Notes: generated by a model not told the origin, from the sequence alone. Counted from the stretch's first letter, positions 27,109 to 36,688 are shown. The stretch is DNA of 43,802 bases from Acidobacteriota bacterium (GCA_029263415.1 JAJCXN010000036.1:1-43802); one strand, 5' to 3'. Translations and numbers: made by a program.

Positions 27109-27133
27109 TAGGACGCGGTTTCACCACGTCCTA
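27109..27133 (-). terminator. hairpin just after the TonB receptor stop codon
   Basis: TAGGACG and CGTCCTA form a 7-bp stem, extended by two more pairs across one mismatch, ending three bases from the stop codon. No T-tract follows. It may serve as a terminator or be one of the hairpins of the adjacent repeat. Confidence 0.45.
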
Positions 27134-27135
27134 AA

Positions 27136-30100
27136 TCAGAATCGGAAACGCAGACCCAACTGAGCGCGGTAGGCGGACGGGATCCGTGCAATCGTCGGCT
27201 TCGAAACAACCGAACCCGGGGTTCCGTTGTAAGCGGCCGTCGGCGTCAACACGAACTGCGAGCCATCACCCGAGAGACCGACCACTGCCGGTGCAACGTT
27301 GGAAGGCGCCGTGTAGCTATCCACCTGGCCCCAATCGTTGTTCAGCAAGTTGCCGAGGTTCTCGATGTCGAGAGTGATCGCGAACTTGGTATCGCCGAAC
27401 GCTCGAACTTCCTGCTGCAAACGCAGGTTAACGATATGCACCCAGCCAGTGCTGCAACTGTTGCGCTGAACCGCTCGGCCCCGCTGACCGCGCAAGCACG
27501 AATCGCTGGAAATGAACGAATCAAGATCCGAGAGGAAGCCGGCGTCACCGGTGACCAAGGGATCATCCAACCCGGTCGGCACATAGAACAGTTGCGGCCC
27601 CGGATTGTCACCCTCACTGCCGAAGTCAGCCAGGAAAGTGCCACCGAATGTCGGCACACCGCCGCTACCGAAGACGTAGCTGAAGTGACGGCCCGAGCGA
27701 CCAGCGTAGGTCATACTGATCGACGAGGTGTTCTCACCGAACAGTTCGTTCTGCCATTGAGCGGTCGCTGTGAAGCGATCCTCAACCTCATACTTCGAAG
27801 GCGCGACCTGACCATTGTTCAAGTCCGTCTGCGCATCGAAGGCATAGGTCTCAAAGCCCACGAAACGGTTGTATGACCGAAGCTCATCAACGTCCTGCAT
27901 GGTGTAACCCAAGGACACATTGAATCGGCCGGCGTTGGTGTTCCAAGCGTTCTGCCCGTTGAGAGTCAAGATCGTGCTTTCACCCTCGCTGGTGTTGCGC
28001 ACGATGTAGTCACCGTCCGCTGGTGTGTCGTAGATGGGCCGACCGTCTGGTGCGGTTCCAACCTGCCGACGACGCGCCTCGGTGATGTCGTATCCATCGT
28101 TGACGTCGGAAAACACCAGGTCTGCATTGAGCAACCAGCCAGCGGGCAATGTGAAGTTGCCGCCGATGTTGTACTTCCAGGTGCTCAGAATCTCAAAGTT
28201 CGGATCGATCGCATCAACCGCCGCATCAGGGTTGACCCCGATGAACGGCTGCAGGTGACGGAACGCCGCTGAGGGGTCCGGCAGATCAGCGAGTGCCGAG
28301 GCGATGCCATCGCTTATCGGCGGACCAAAGAAGGGCGCAAGGAACGCAGCAAATGTGCGATCGATGCCGTCACCAGCGTAGCTATTGGACAGCATGATCA
28401 GCGGCGTACCGCCGCCGAACAGTCCGGCACCGCCACGAATCTTCACCTTGTCGGTCGGGGTCCAACTGAAACCGAGCCGCGGCAAGAAGAGGTCTTTGCC
28501 GTCCAGATTCTCTTGGTTCGAGTAACCGTTGCGTGCAATGAAGTTCGGGTTGCGCGTGACCTGGTCACTGTTCGAGTACTCATCCGCGCGGAAACCAAAC
28601 TTGACGGTGAAGTTCGGGCTAGCAGCCCATTCGTCTTGAAGGTAAACGCTGTTCACTCCCAATTCGAAATTCGCTTCAGCATCAGTGCCGACGCCGGTGT
28701 TGGCGTTGCCGTAAAGCACAAACGCAACTTGTCGAGCCGCTAGATCGTCAATCGAACCAAAAATGTAGTTGCCCTTGGAGAACGGCAAGAAGAGATTGCG
28801 CACGGTGTGTTCCACTTGCTCAATCCCACCAGTGATGAGGTGGTCGCCCACCTGGTAGTCACCGCGTAGCCGGATCGCGCTCGACTCATTGTCGAGTTCG
28901 TTGGTATGACGGAAGCGATCGCCACCGGCAGCAATGGTTCCACCGCCACCGGTGAAGATGGTGAAGTCAGGCGTGTCGCGGCTTACGCTGATCTGCCGGT
29001 TCTCAACGTCCTTTGAGCCGACCTTCAACTCGGTGGTGAAGTCGCCAGTCCAGTTGGAGAACAACTGAGCCGAAGCCGCGGTCAGCTTCTCGTTGATGTT
29101 GTAGCGATTCGACTGCAGAACGGCGATCTCGGGGAAGTCGTCAAACAGGACATCTCCGTCTGCGATCTGGTAGGTGGCGTCAACGCGGTGGTTCTCGCCA
29201 AGGTTCCATGCCAGCTTGGCAAGGATCTTCTCGTCTTCGTCGTCGTCGACTGCATCGAAGCGTCCCGGGTTGAACCCGTATTCGTTGTTCAAGATGCTGG
29301 TAACTCGATCGATATCGCCCTGGGTCACACCCGCGATGTTGTCGAGAGTCTGCGAGTTCGACGGGCGCGTGGTTTGGAAATTCTCATAGTTGACCACGAA
29401 GAACAACTTGTCCTTCGCAATCGGACCACCGAGAGTCAGCCCAAAGGTGTCCTCATCGAAATCGCCGATGCCGAGCCTGGTGCCGTCTGACTCATCACCG
29501 GTCAAGCTGTCGCCGGTGGAGACCGTGAACAGCGTGCCAAAAAAGTCGTTGGAGCCGGACTTGGTCACGATGTTGATGTTGCCGCCAACGAAGTTGCCGT
29601 AGGTCACATCGAACGGTGCGATGTTGACGTTGATCGCTTCGACCGCATCGATCGAGATCGGAGCACGTTGTGTCGCGGAAGCATTCTTGGACAAGCCGAA
29701 GTTATCGCTCTGCCCGACGCCGTCGATGGTCACACTGTTGAAGCGGAAGTTCTGGCCAGCCATGGAAACGGCCGGGCCACGAGCAACACTGTTGTCGACC
29801 AAGATCTGTGGTTCAGTTGCCAAGGTGTCGACAAAATCGCGCCCAACCGACGGTACCGCGTCGATCGTGGTGCGGCCGAAGTCACGGCCCACGCCAATGC
29901 CCAACTCATCGCTCACCGAGTCTGCGGTGACGGTGATCTGCTCAAAGGTCGCAGGCCTAGCGGTCAGCGCGATGACCTCGGTCTCGTCCAACTCGATGTA
30001 GATGTTTTCAACTGTGTCCGACGCGTACTCACCGCCCGAGGGCACGCTAATCTCGTACGGACCACCGATGGTCAGACCTCTAGCATTGATTACGCCTTGC

Positions 30101-30321
30101 GCATTGGCCACGAAGGCTTGCACTCGGCCAGTCGGCAGATGGGTCAAGGTCACCGCGACGCCACCGATCGGCGCGCCGTCTGGGCTTGAGACCTCAACGC
30201 GAATCGATGATGAGGTGTTTTGTGCAAAGACCGCGCCGCTTAAGGCGAGGGCAACAAGGGCGACAACCGTCGTCAGGGCGATACTTCTCAGAACAGGGTT
30301 TCTGGTGTTGACTGATCGCAA
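27136..30321 (-). CDS. TonB-dependent Oar-like outer membrane receptor
   Basis: 1061 residues from a TTG at 30321, chosen because GGAGGAAA lies 7 bases upstream and the signal peptide (L-T-T-V-V-A-L-V-A-L-A-L-S-G-A-V-F-A-Q) then starts at the right place. Order: signal peptide, carboxypeptidase-regulatory-like beta-sandwich (S-P-D-G-A-P-I-G-G-V-A-V-T-L-T), plug domain (N-I-V-T-K-S-G-S-N), and a long beta-barrel ending in the outer-membrane sorting signal R-F-R-F with terminal Phe. Oar-type receptors import, or help secrete, large molecules; substrate unknown. The 720-base region upstream (30322-31042) shows no supported gene and probably holds a long leader and promoter. Confidence 0.93.
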   Translation of the reverse strand: MRSVNTRNPVLRSIALTTVVALVALALSGAVFAQNTSSSIRVEVSSPDGAPIGGVAVTLTHLPTGRVQAFVANAQGVINARGLTIGGPYEISVPSGGEYASDTVENIYIELDETEVIALTARPATFEQITVTADSVSDELGIGVGRDFGRTTIDAVPSVGRDFVDTLATEPQILVDNSVARGPAVSMAGQNFRFNSVTIDGVGQSDNFGLSKNASATQRAPISIDAVEAINVNIAPFDVTYGNFVGGNINIVTKSGSNDFFGTLFTVSTGDSLTGDESDGTRLGIGDFDEDTFGLTLGGPIAKDKLFFVVNYENFQTTRPSNSQTLDNIAGVTQGDIDRVTSILNNEYGFNPGRFDAVDDDEDEKILAKLAWNLGENHRVDATYQIADGDVLFDDFPEIAVLQSNRYNINEKLTAASAQLFSNWTGDFTTELKVGSKDVENRQISVSRDTPDFTIFTGGGGTIAAGGDRFRHTNELDNESSAIRLRGDYQVGDHLITGGIEQVEHTVRNLFLPFSKGNYIFGSIDDLAARQVAFVLYGNANTGVGTDAEANFELGVNSVYLQDEWAASPNFTVKFGFRADEYSNSDQVTRNPNFIARNGYSNQENLDGKDLFLPRLGFSWTPTDKVKIRGGAGLFGGGTPLIMLSNSYAGDGIDRTFAAFLAPFFGPPISDGIASALADLPDPSAAFRHLQPFIGVNPDAAVDAIDPNFEILSTWKYNIGGNFTLPAGWLLNADLVFSDVNDGYDITEARRRQVGTAPDGRPIYDTPADGDYIVRNTSEGESTILTLNGQNAWNTNAGRFNVSLGYTMQDVDELRSYNRFVGFETYAFDAQTDLNNGQVAPSKYEVEDRFTATAQWQNELFGENTSSISMTYAGRSGRHFSYVFGSGGVPTFGGTFLADFGSEGDNPGPQLFYVPTGLDDPLVTGDAGFLSDLDSFISSDSCLRGQRGRAVQRNSCSTGWVHIVNLRLQQEVRAFGDTKFAITLDIENLGNLLNNDWGQVDSYTAPSNVAPAVVGLSGDGSQFVLTPTAAYNGTPGSVVSKPTIARIPSAYRAQLGLRFRF

Positions 30322-30325
30322 CGGG

Positions 30326-30333
30326 TTTCCTCC
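30326..30333 (-). promoter_or_regulatory. ribosome-binding site that fixes a TTG start
   Basis: GGAGGAAA on the coding strand lies 7 bases before the TTG of the TonB receptor. The in-frame ORF extends about 109 codons further upstream, so this site is the main reason to start at the TTG. Confidence 0.8.
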
Positions 30334-31042
30334 GTAGAATACTTTTGGGCATTCAAGATGTCTGTTGGGGGTTGTGGTTTGTCTGAGCTCCGAAAAAGGC
30401 ACTAGAAGACGCAGCTGAATCGACCACCTTGGAGTTGGGATTCTTTCACCGCGTCTCGAGCTCAACCTTTCCCGAGTATACGCAGCGCCGCGTTCTGAGA
30501 TGCACAGATCCGATGCCTTCCGGCAGAGGTTCTCGCCGCGGCCACCGTCCCACTCTTGCCCCTGGGATTGGCCCGACCGACACCAGCACTGATAAACCCT
30601 TTCGATGCCAACAGTTACGCAGTCCGAAGCCACTGATCTCCGACTCATTGGCTAAGGGTCAAGGACCAAAGCGCAGTCGAGCAAGTTTTTGCCTCTGATC
30701 CGCGGAACAGGGCACACGATCCCGACCAGGCACCCAGCGCTAGCGTCTTGTTCACAGGTCGCGACCCACAGCGCTGGGCCACGGCGCCCCATTCCTCTAC
30801 CCTCGCAAGACTCGGGGTTTCAGTGGGAAGATCGCGTTCTCTCTTTGCGATCTACGGCCTGGCCCTATGCGCCGCCGCTTGCTGATCGCCCACGCTCGCG
30901 GCCGCAACGCCGCCAAGCGCGATCGGGACTCGCACCGTTCAAAGATGCCGCCGAACTCACCCGCTCTCAAAGCTAAGCGTTCGCCACCTCGATCGCAAAC
31001 GCATGACAACCAAGCCATGATCCTGGCCCCGTCGCTACCCGA

Positions 31043-32626
31043 TCACCAATCCGTGGGTTTGTAGTCCTTCAAGAACCTGCCCCAGACGTGCTCACCTGTG
31101 TTCGCCCCTGAGATGATCGGATCAACGATCCGAGCGGCCCCATCTACGATGTCGAGCGGCGGATGAAACCGGTGATGTTCGAGCTTACGAGCGGCAATCT
31201 GCTCAGCATCTTCATCGGTCACCCAACCGGTGTCCACCGAGTTCATATGAATGCCATCGTTGTAGTAGTCCGTGGCCGAGGTCCGAGTCATCATGTTGAG
31301 CGAGGCCTTGGCCATGTTGGTGTGCGGATGCCGAGTGGTCTTCGAGTTGCGGTAGAACTGCCCCTCGACCGCCGAGACATTCACCACGTGCTTGTCCCGT
31401 TCTGAGGTCATCAGCATCAGCGGCTTGAGGCGAGCATTGAGCAGGAACGGCGCCACTGCGTTCACTAGATGTACCTCGAGCAGCTCCACCGTGGGTACTT
31501 CGGCTAGCAACATCCGCCACGAGTTGGTCGCTCGCAGATCGACCTGTTGGAGATCTTGGTCGAACCGACCCGGCGGAAATAGAGCACCCTGCTCCGCGCC
31601 CTCATCGGGAAGCATTGGCACCTGAGTGAGGCTGGCAGCGGCGACCAGCCCGATCGCCTCCGGCGCCTTTGCAAGTCCGGATGCGTCTTCTGAAGTGCCA
31701 ATTGCCCGGGCGCGCAAGTCCTCATAGCTCTCGACCAAGCGTCGAGCCGGTGCATCCATCGACGCGAGCGCCGCGGTCTCCACATCCATCATGTGCTCAT
31801 AAAAAGCCGGCGGCCGACGCACAGTCTGGCAAGCATTGTTGATGATGTAGTCGAGCCGCTCTCCACGCTTCAGCAACTCTGCACAGAATGTCTCGACACT
31901 CGGCGTGTGGCGCAAATCGAGACCAAAGATCTCGAGGCGATCTGCCCATTCAGCGAAATCGGGCTCCTTCGAGTAGCGAGATGCTGCATCGCGCGGGAAG
32001 CGTGTACTGACGATCAAGCGAGCGCCACAGCGCAGCAGCTTGATGCCGGCCTGGTAACCGATCTTGACTCGACCGCCGGTGACCAACGCGGTTCTGCCGG
32101 AAAGATCTGCAAGTTCATTGCGCTTTGCGAAGTTGAAGTCGCCGCACTCAGGGCACATCTGATCGTAGAAGTGATGGACCCGAGAAAAATCTTGCTTGCA
32201 GATGTAGCAGTGGACGGCCCGCTCGTACAGTTCGCCACCCTCGAGGGGCGCGACCTGCTTTGCGCCGGCGCTCAGATAGTGATTGGGGGTGGTGAATGTC
32301 GGCTTGCGGCGCAGCTCGCGAATCCCTCTTTCCTCGAGCACGGTCTCTTGCTTTTCGAGACGTTCGGCGCGGCGCTTTGCGATCAGTGCCTTGACCAACC
32401 TTCGCCGAGCCTTGGGGTCTGGGACCCACACCAAACCAGCTGCCTCAACCAACCGCTCCTTCTCGGGCTGCGACAGCTCGGCCAACAGTCCTCGATCGTG
32501 GATGATTGCTTCCAATGTCCGAGCGACGTCGAGCATGTGCTCACGGGTGACCGGCCGGTCGACCTCGGCAGGCGTCTCGCTCTCGGCGGACAGCGCCGCG
32601 GGGGCGTTTGATTCGGTCTCGCTCAT
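31043..32626 (-). CDS. SDR-family oxidoreductase with an N-terminal zinc ribbon
   Basis: A 527-residue protein, about twice the usual SDR length. Residues 1-130 are helical and charged. Cys140, 143, 158 and 161 (CYIC ... CPEC) form a probable zinc ribbon. The Rossmann domain starts with V-T-G-G-R-V-K-I-G (182-190) and has N-N-A-C near the middle. In the active-site region the segment aligned with Y-x-x-x-K reads T-N-M-A-K, without the usual Tyr; a Y-R-N-S-K occurs eleven residues earlier. The D-T-G-W-V block after it is SDR-like. Substrate and partners unknown. It is transcribed toward the TonB receptor gene and divergent from the ABC pair, with 100 bases between the starts. Confidence 0.87.
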   Translation of the reverse strand: MSETESNAPAALSAESETPAEVDRPVTREHMLDVARTLEAIIHDRGLLAELSQPEKERLVEAAGLVWVPDPKARRRLVKALIAKRRAERLEKQETVLEERGIRELRRKPTFTTPNHYLSAGAKQVAPLEGGELYERAVHCYICKQDFSRVHHFYDQMCPECGDFNFAKRNELADLSGRTALVTGGRVKIGYQAGIKLLRCGARLIVSTRFPRDAASRYSKEPDFAEWADRLEIFGLDLRHTPSVETFCAELLKRGERLDYIINNACQTVRRPPAFYEHMMDVETAALASMDAPARRLVESYEDLRARAIGTSEDASGLAKAPEAIGLVAAASLTQVPMLPDEGAEQGALFPPGRFDQDLQQVDLRATNSWRMLLAEVPTVELLEVHLVNAVAPFLLNARLKPLMLMTSERDKHVVNVSAVEGQFYRNSKTTRHPHTNMAKASLNMMTRTSATDYYNDGIHMNSVDTGWVTDEDAEQIAARKLEHHRFHPPLDIVDGAARIVDPIISGANTGEHVWGRFLKDYKPTDW

Positions 32627-32726
32627 CGAGCGCGAGGCTAGCAGCCAAAAGGTAGTTGAAAGTCGCGTACCTGCCGTTCACGGTAATCGGCCCCCCACCG
32701 GCCAGAAGCCGCTACGATCTGAAGCC

Positions 32727-33608
32727 ATGACACCAATACTTAGCGTTCGCAACCTAGTCAAGGACTACGCCGACGTGCGTGCGGTCGACGACCTCTCGCT
32801 CGATATCGCGGAGGGCATCTGCTTCGGTCTGCTCGGCCCGAACGGCGCAGGCAAGACCACCACCGTCGAGATCATGGAAGGCGTGGTCGATCAAACCTCG
32901 GGCGAGGTGCTCTTCTGCGGCAAACCGCGCGACCCCTCGTTCAACAACGAGATCGGAATTCAGTTTCAATCGACATCGCTGCAGGACTTCCTGACTGTGC
33001 GCGAGGTCATTGATCTGTTTGGCAGCTTCTACCCACGGCAAGTCCCCACCGATGAGATCGTGGAGATGTGTGCCCTGGAAGAATTTTTGGACCGAGATCA
33101 CCGCAAGCTTTCCGGCGGCCAGCGCCAACGCGTGATGCTCGGTCTTGCGCTAGTCAATGACCCTCAGATGGTCTTCCTCGATGAGCCCACCACCGGACTT
33201 GACCCGCAGGCGCGGCACAATTTCTGGGAGTTGGTTCGCACCATCCGCAAGCGCGGCAAGACAGTCTTGTTGACCACTCACTACATGGATGAGGCGTTTG
33301 AACTCTGCGATGAGATCGCGATCATGGATCACGGCAAGGTGATCGCTCTCGGGCCACCGCGTGAGCTACTTGCAAAGCAGTTCGAAGGTGCCGTGGTATC
33401 GCTTCCCTCAGGCGACTTCCAGCCCAGTGACAACTTCTCGTGGACGACCTACCAACGAGACGGGCGCGTTGAGATTCAGACCAGTGACGTCAACGCGACG
33501 CTCAATCATCTGATCGACCAGAACGTCTCGTTAGAACACCTGAACGTGAAGTCACGCACACTCGAAGACCTGTTCTTGGAGCTCACCGGAAAGGCGCTGC
33601 GATCATGA
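32727..33608 (+). CDS. ABC transporter ATP-binding protein
   Basis: A 293-residue ATPase of the ABC-2/DrrA-like export type. Walker A G-P-N-G-A-G-K-T-T is at 37-45, the signature L-S-G-G-Q near 130, Walker B M-V-F-L-D-E-P, and the switch His in T-T-H-Y. The ATG at 32727 was chosen because the strand-1 motif (ILSVRNLVKDY) begins right after it. Its TGA overlaps the ATG of the permease gene (ATGA), a classic coupled pair. The C-terminal ~70 residues are the variable domain common in DrrA/CcmA-type exporters. It would drive export of a lipid, drug or polysaccharide precursor. Confidence 0.94.
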   Translation: MTPILSVRNLVKDYADVRAVDDLSLDIAEGICFGLLGPNGAGKTTTVEIMEGVVDQTSGEVLFCGKPRDPSFNNEIGIQFQSTSLQDFLTVREVIDLFGSFYPRQVPTDEIVEMCALEEFLDRDHRKLSGGQRQRVMLGLALVNDPQMVFLDEPTTGLDPQARHNFWELVRTIRKRGKTVLLTTHYMDEAFELCDEIAIMDHGKVIALGPPRELLAKQFEGAVVSLPSGDFQPSDNFSWTTYQRDGRVEIQTSDVNATLNHLIDQNVSLEHLNVKSRTLEDLFLELTGKALRS

Positions 33609-34690
33609 AGAAGTTCTGGGCGGTCTTCGTGGCCCGCAACAAGGAGTTTGTACGCGACCGCGCATCCTTCGGCTGGAGCCTGTTCTTCCCGTTCCTCTTG
33701 CTGTTGGGCTTCGGCTTCATGCTCGGGGGCGACGGTCAAGACGTATTCAAAGTGGCAGTGCTCGGCACTGTGCCCCAAGAAGCCCAACTCGATGCAAGCC
33801 AGTCCGAAGAAGCCCAGGCTCAGGCAATTCAGGCCGAGGCAACCCAACCGGAGAACGGCACCGGCTTCTTCTCCACCAAGCACGTGCAGTTCTTGGAAGT
33901 CGACAACCTCGAGGAAGCCCTGGTCAAGGTCGGCCAACATCGATTCGACCTCCTCCTCGACCCTGGCACCACCACGTCTCAACCGCGCTATTGGATCAAC
34001 TCAAGTTCTGCTAAGGGATACCTCACCGAGCGTATCTTGTGGGGATCAAGCACACCCAAGAGCTATCTCAAGCAGGAGATCGAGGGGAAAGAGGTGCGCT
34101 ACATCGACTGGCTGATGCCCGGCCTATTGTCGATGAATATGATGTTTGGCGCCCTCTTCGGCATTGGCTACGTCATGGTGCGCTACCGCAAGATGGGAGT
34201 GCTGCGCCGGCTCAAGGCGACGCCGCTCTCGGCGTTTCAGTTTCTCTCCGCTCAAGTCGCATCGCGCTTGGTGCTGATTATCGCCACCACCACGATCGTC
34301 TACGTCGGATCCAATCTGCTGCTCGACTTTCAGATGCTCGGTTCCTACATGAACCTGGCACTGGTCTTCATCTTGGGCACCATGTGCGTGATCTCGCTCG
34401 GCCTGGTTTTAGCCGCGCGCACGGCCAGCGAGGAACTGGCTGGAGGCCTGCTCAACCTGATCAGCTTCCCCATGATGCTCATGTCCGGCGTCTGGTTCTC
34501 GATTGACGGCGCGCCAGGCTGGGTCGTCAACGTTGCCAAGATCTTCCCTTTGACTCACGTCAACAACGCCGCCCGTGCGGTCATGACTGATGGTGCATCG
34601 CTCATGGCGATTGCGCCACAGCTTGGAGCACTCAGTGTCATGACGCTGGTCTTCCTCACGCTTGGAGCGGCCCTCTTTCGCTGGGAGTGA
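33605..34690 (+). CDS. ABC-2 type transporter permease
   Basis: A 361-residue membrane protein. One hydrophobic helix near residues 24-42 (FGWSLFFPFLLLLGFGFM) is followed by a ~150-residue periplasmic domain with an Ala/Gln/Glu-rich stretch (about residues 62-87), then five or so membrane spans ending F-R-W-E. This is the layout of ABC-2 export permeases. It overlaps the ATPase gene by four bases and forms a two-gene operon with it. Because there is one permease and one ATPase gene, the working pump is probably a dimer of each. Substrate unknown. Confidence 0.92.
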   Translation: MKKFWAVFVARNKEFVRDRASFGWSLFFPFLLLLGFGFMLGGDGQDVFKVAVLGTVPQEAQLDASQSEEAQAQAIQAEATQPENGTGFFSTKHVQFLEVDNLEEALVKVGQHRFDLLLDPGTTTSQPRYWINSSSAKGYLTERILWGSSTPKSYLKQEIEGKEVRYIDWLMPGLLSMNMMFGALFGIGYVMVRYRKMGVLRRLKATPLSAFQFLSAQVASRLVLIIATTTIVYVGSNLLLDFQMLGSYMNLALVFILGTMCVISLGLVLAARTASEELAGGLLNLISFPMMLMSGVWFSIDGAPGWVVNVAKIFPLTHVNNAARAVMTDGASLMAIAPQLGALSVMTLVFLTLGAALFRWE

Positions 34691-34697
34691 AGCTCTC

Positions 34698-34806
34698 CCA
34701 GCGAATGGCCCAGCGATGCGGCCCAGCCAGTGCTGCCGCGGCACAGTGCTACTACGACCCAGCGATGCCGTGGCCCGTGATGCCAGTCCCCGTTATGCCG
34801 TGGCCC
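34698..34806. repeat. degenerate short repeats (ATGCCGTGGCCC and CCCAGCGATG types)
   Basis: ATGCCGTGGCCC occurs at 34765-34776 and 34795-34806, and variants of GGCCCAGCGATG recur from 34698. The stretch separates the ABC operon from the convergent NIPSNAP gene and shows no coding potential. Confidence 0.65.
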
Positions 34807-34832
34807 ACCTACCTGAGTACTAGCTTAGTTAG

Positions 34833-35597
34833 TTAGCGGATACTTGAGTAGTCCGTACCAACCAAAAACACGGAACCGGGAGCTTCTCGCAGCAACGGTC
34901 CGTCCTTGCGTGATTCAGCGAACACCGTGCCCCATTCCTCGTCAGCAATAAACGCCTGCCACGCCTTGGCAGCGGCCTCGCGACTCTCGTGGTGCAGGAT
35001 GTAGATCAGAGTGTCCTTGGAGTCTGGTTCGTCGACCGGATGCCAGTACGCCATCGACTTCATGTTGAAGCGATCAAAGATCGCGATCGTGTGATCTCTG
35101 AAGCGCGCATCAAGGTTGCCGAGCTTGCCCTCGCCGACCTTGTAGGTGCGCAGCTCGAACACACCACCGTCAGTGGAGCCCGCACCGAGCGCGGGCGAAA
35201 AGTCGGCGGCTTCCATGTACACCGACTCGGGAAACTTGGCCAGGATTCGGCCGTCCAGCTCCGATTCTTTGGCGACTTTCTGCCAAGCCGGATCCGTGGC
35301 GAACGCGCGCCACGAGGCCTTGGCTGCATCGCGGCTTTCATGACGCAACACGTAAATCAGGGTGTTCGACGCTGCTGGCTCGTCGACCGGCACCCAATAG
35401 CCAATCGACTCCATGCCGTGCTTGTCGAACAAACCAACGGTGTGATCGCGAAACCTAGCGTGCAAGTTAGGCAGCTTGCCTTCGTTAGTGGTGTACGTCC
35501 GCAGTTCGTAGACCTGAGCCGCGACCGGAGCCGACGCCAGGAACGCAATGGCAAATAGGAGGACCGCGCACATGCTAGTGATGGATAACTTCTTCAT
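34833..35597 (-). CDS. exported protein with two NIPSNAP domains
   Basis: A 254-residue protein with a cleavable signal peptide (ends A-P-V-A-A-Q) and two tandem ~105-residue ferredoxin-like NIPSNAP domains. Both open with the same pattern (V-Y/F-E-L-R-T-Y ... E-G-K-L-x-N-L-x-A-R-F-R-D-H-T) and share Y-W-x-P-V-D-E-P and Y-(V/I)-L-x-H-E-S-R. The domains have clearly arisen by internal duplication. NIPSNAP-like proteins are dimeric alpha-beta barrels, some acting on small organic molecules. Here the exported location is unusual for a family better known from the cytoplasm or mitochondria. An AGGAG site lies 6 bases before the ATG. Confidence 0.9.
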   Translation of the reverse strand: MKKLSITSMCAVLLFAIAFLASAPVAAQVYELRTYTTNEGKLPNLHARFRDHTVGLFDKHGMESIGYWVPVDEPAASNTLIYVLRHESRDAAKASWRAFATDPAWQKVAKESELDGRILAKFPESVYMEAADFSPALGAGSTDGGVFELRTYKVGEGKLGNLDARFRDHTIAIFDRFNMKSMAYWHPVDEPDSKDTLIYILHHESREAAAKAWQAFIADEEWGTVFAESRKDGPLLREAPGSVFLVGTDYSSIR

Positions 35598-35674
35598 TAC
35601 TGACTCCTGTGAGGGGAATTGAGGGGACGGATGATGTCATGTTCGCTTCAACGCTCCGTCAAGCGCCCAAGGGC

Positions 35675-36688
35675 TCACAGACGGTACACACGATTCGCTG
35701 TGCCCCAGAACATCGCATGCTGCTCCTCTTCCGAGTACCTAGCAGCGATCTTCTTGAGCCCGTTCCACAGCACGGGATACGAGAGCGACCAGCGGTCTAC
35801 CGGAAAGTTGCTCTCGAACATGCAGCGATTCGCACCAAAGCACTCGATGGTGTGATTGTAGTAGCGCGCCTGCGCCTCGACGAACTCCTCCGAGGTTGGC
35901 GGCGTAGCGCGTTGGTCCCAACCGAAACCGTTGTCAGGCATCGCTAGCCCACCTAGTTTTGCCACCACATTTGGGCACTCAGCGATCGCAGCGATGTCAG
36001 TTTGCCACTGAGCGTAGATCTCCTCGCGTTGCCCGGCGTACGGACCAACCCCGAGCGGGGTGCCGAAGTGATCCAGCACCATGGTCGTCTCGGGAACCGC
36101 AGCAGCAAGATCTCTAAAGCTAGAGTTCTGGTGGTGGTAGTGCCAGGTATCGTAGGTTAGTCCGCGTTCACCCAACCGCGCTACGCCACGACGGAACGCG
36201 TCATCGCCGTAGAGGCCTTCTGGGGCGCTTCCAGGAATCCTGAGCGCCTCAGGGTGAGGGTCGAGAGCACCTGCATGACGGATACCGCGGAATAGTCCTT
36301 GGCCTGCGGCTAAGTGCGCGTCCAGAACCTCATCGAGATCCGGGTGAGTCAAATCCGCTCGCGCCACGATTCCAGCCACCTCTGCCCCAGCGCCGTTCTC
36401 TGCATCACGAGAGGCCCTTGCGATCTCCTCCACGAACACCGACTCACCCACAGGCCGAAGATGTTTAGGACCGCTCCGGTGGTAGTACGCACCACACTCC
36501 ACAAACACCGTCTTTTGCACGTTGTGGCCGGAGCCCGTGTCAGCGCGTAACTGCTCGAGGAGATAGGTCGACGTGCTCCACTTCCAAAGATGATGGTGCG
36601 GGTCGATGATCTGCCTTGATGGATCGATAATCGGTTCTGTGACCTGATCCAGCCAGGCGTCGGTGCCTGGTACTAGCTCCTCTGTCAT
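35675..36688 (-). CDS. amidohydrolase-2 family hydrolase (PDC/fuconolactone lactonase-like)
   Basis: A 337-residue TIM-barrel metal-dependent hydrolase. The first metal-binding motif D-P-H-H-H-L-W is near residues 29-35. A barrel-end L-D-H-F-G and the family's F-E-S-N-F-P-V-D block follow, the latter with the conserved catalytic Asp. The nearest known activities are lactone-ring opening (2-pyrone-4,6-dicarboxylate lactonase, fuconolactonase). The true substrate is unknown. A GAAGGG site precedes the ATG. It lies 77 bases upstream of the NIPSNAP gene on the same strand; the two could form an operon in which both act on small cyclic compounds, though only one of them is exported. Confidence 0.88.
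   Translation of the reverse strand: MTEELVPGTDAWLDQVTEPIIDPSRQIIDPHHHLWKWSTSTYLLEQLRADTGSGHNVQKTVFVECGAYYHRSGPKHLRPVGESVFVEEIARASRDAENGAGAEVAGIVARADLTHPDLDEVLDAHLAAGQGLFRGIRHAGALDPHPEALRIPGSAPEGLYGDDAFRRGVARLGERGLTYDTWHYHHQNSSFRDLAAAVPETTMVLDHFGTPLGVGPYAGQREEIYAQWQTDIAAIAECPNVVAKLGGLAMPDNGFGWDQRATPPTSEEFVEAQARYYNHTIECFGANRCMFESNFPVDRWSLSYPVLWNGLKKIAARYSEEEQHAMFWGTANRVYRL

Noticed and set aside
30322-31042. Protein-coding gene in the 720-base gap upstream of the TonB receptor
   Set aside because: Only short ORFs with unlikely composition occur, and none has a convincing ribosome-binding site or family similarity.
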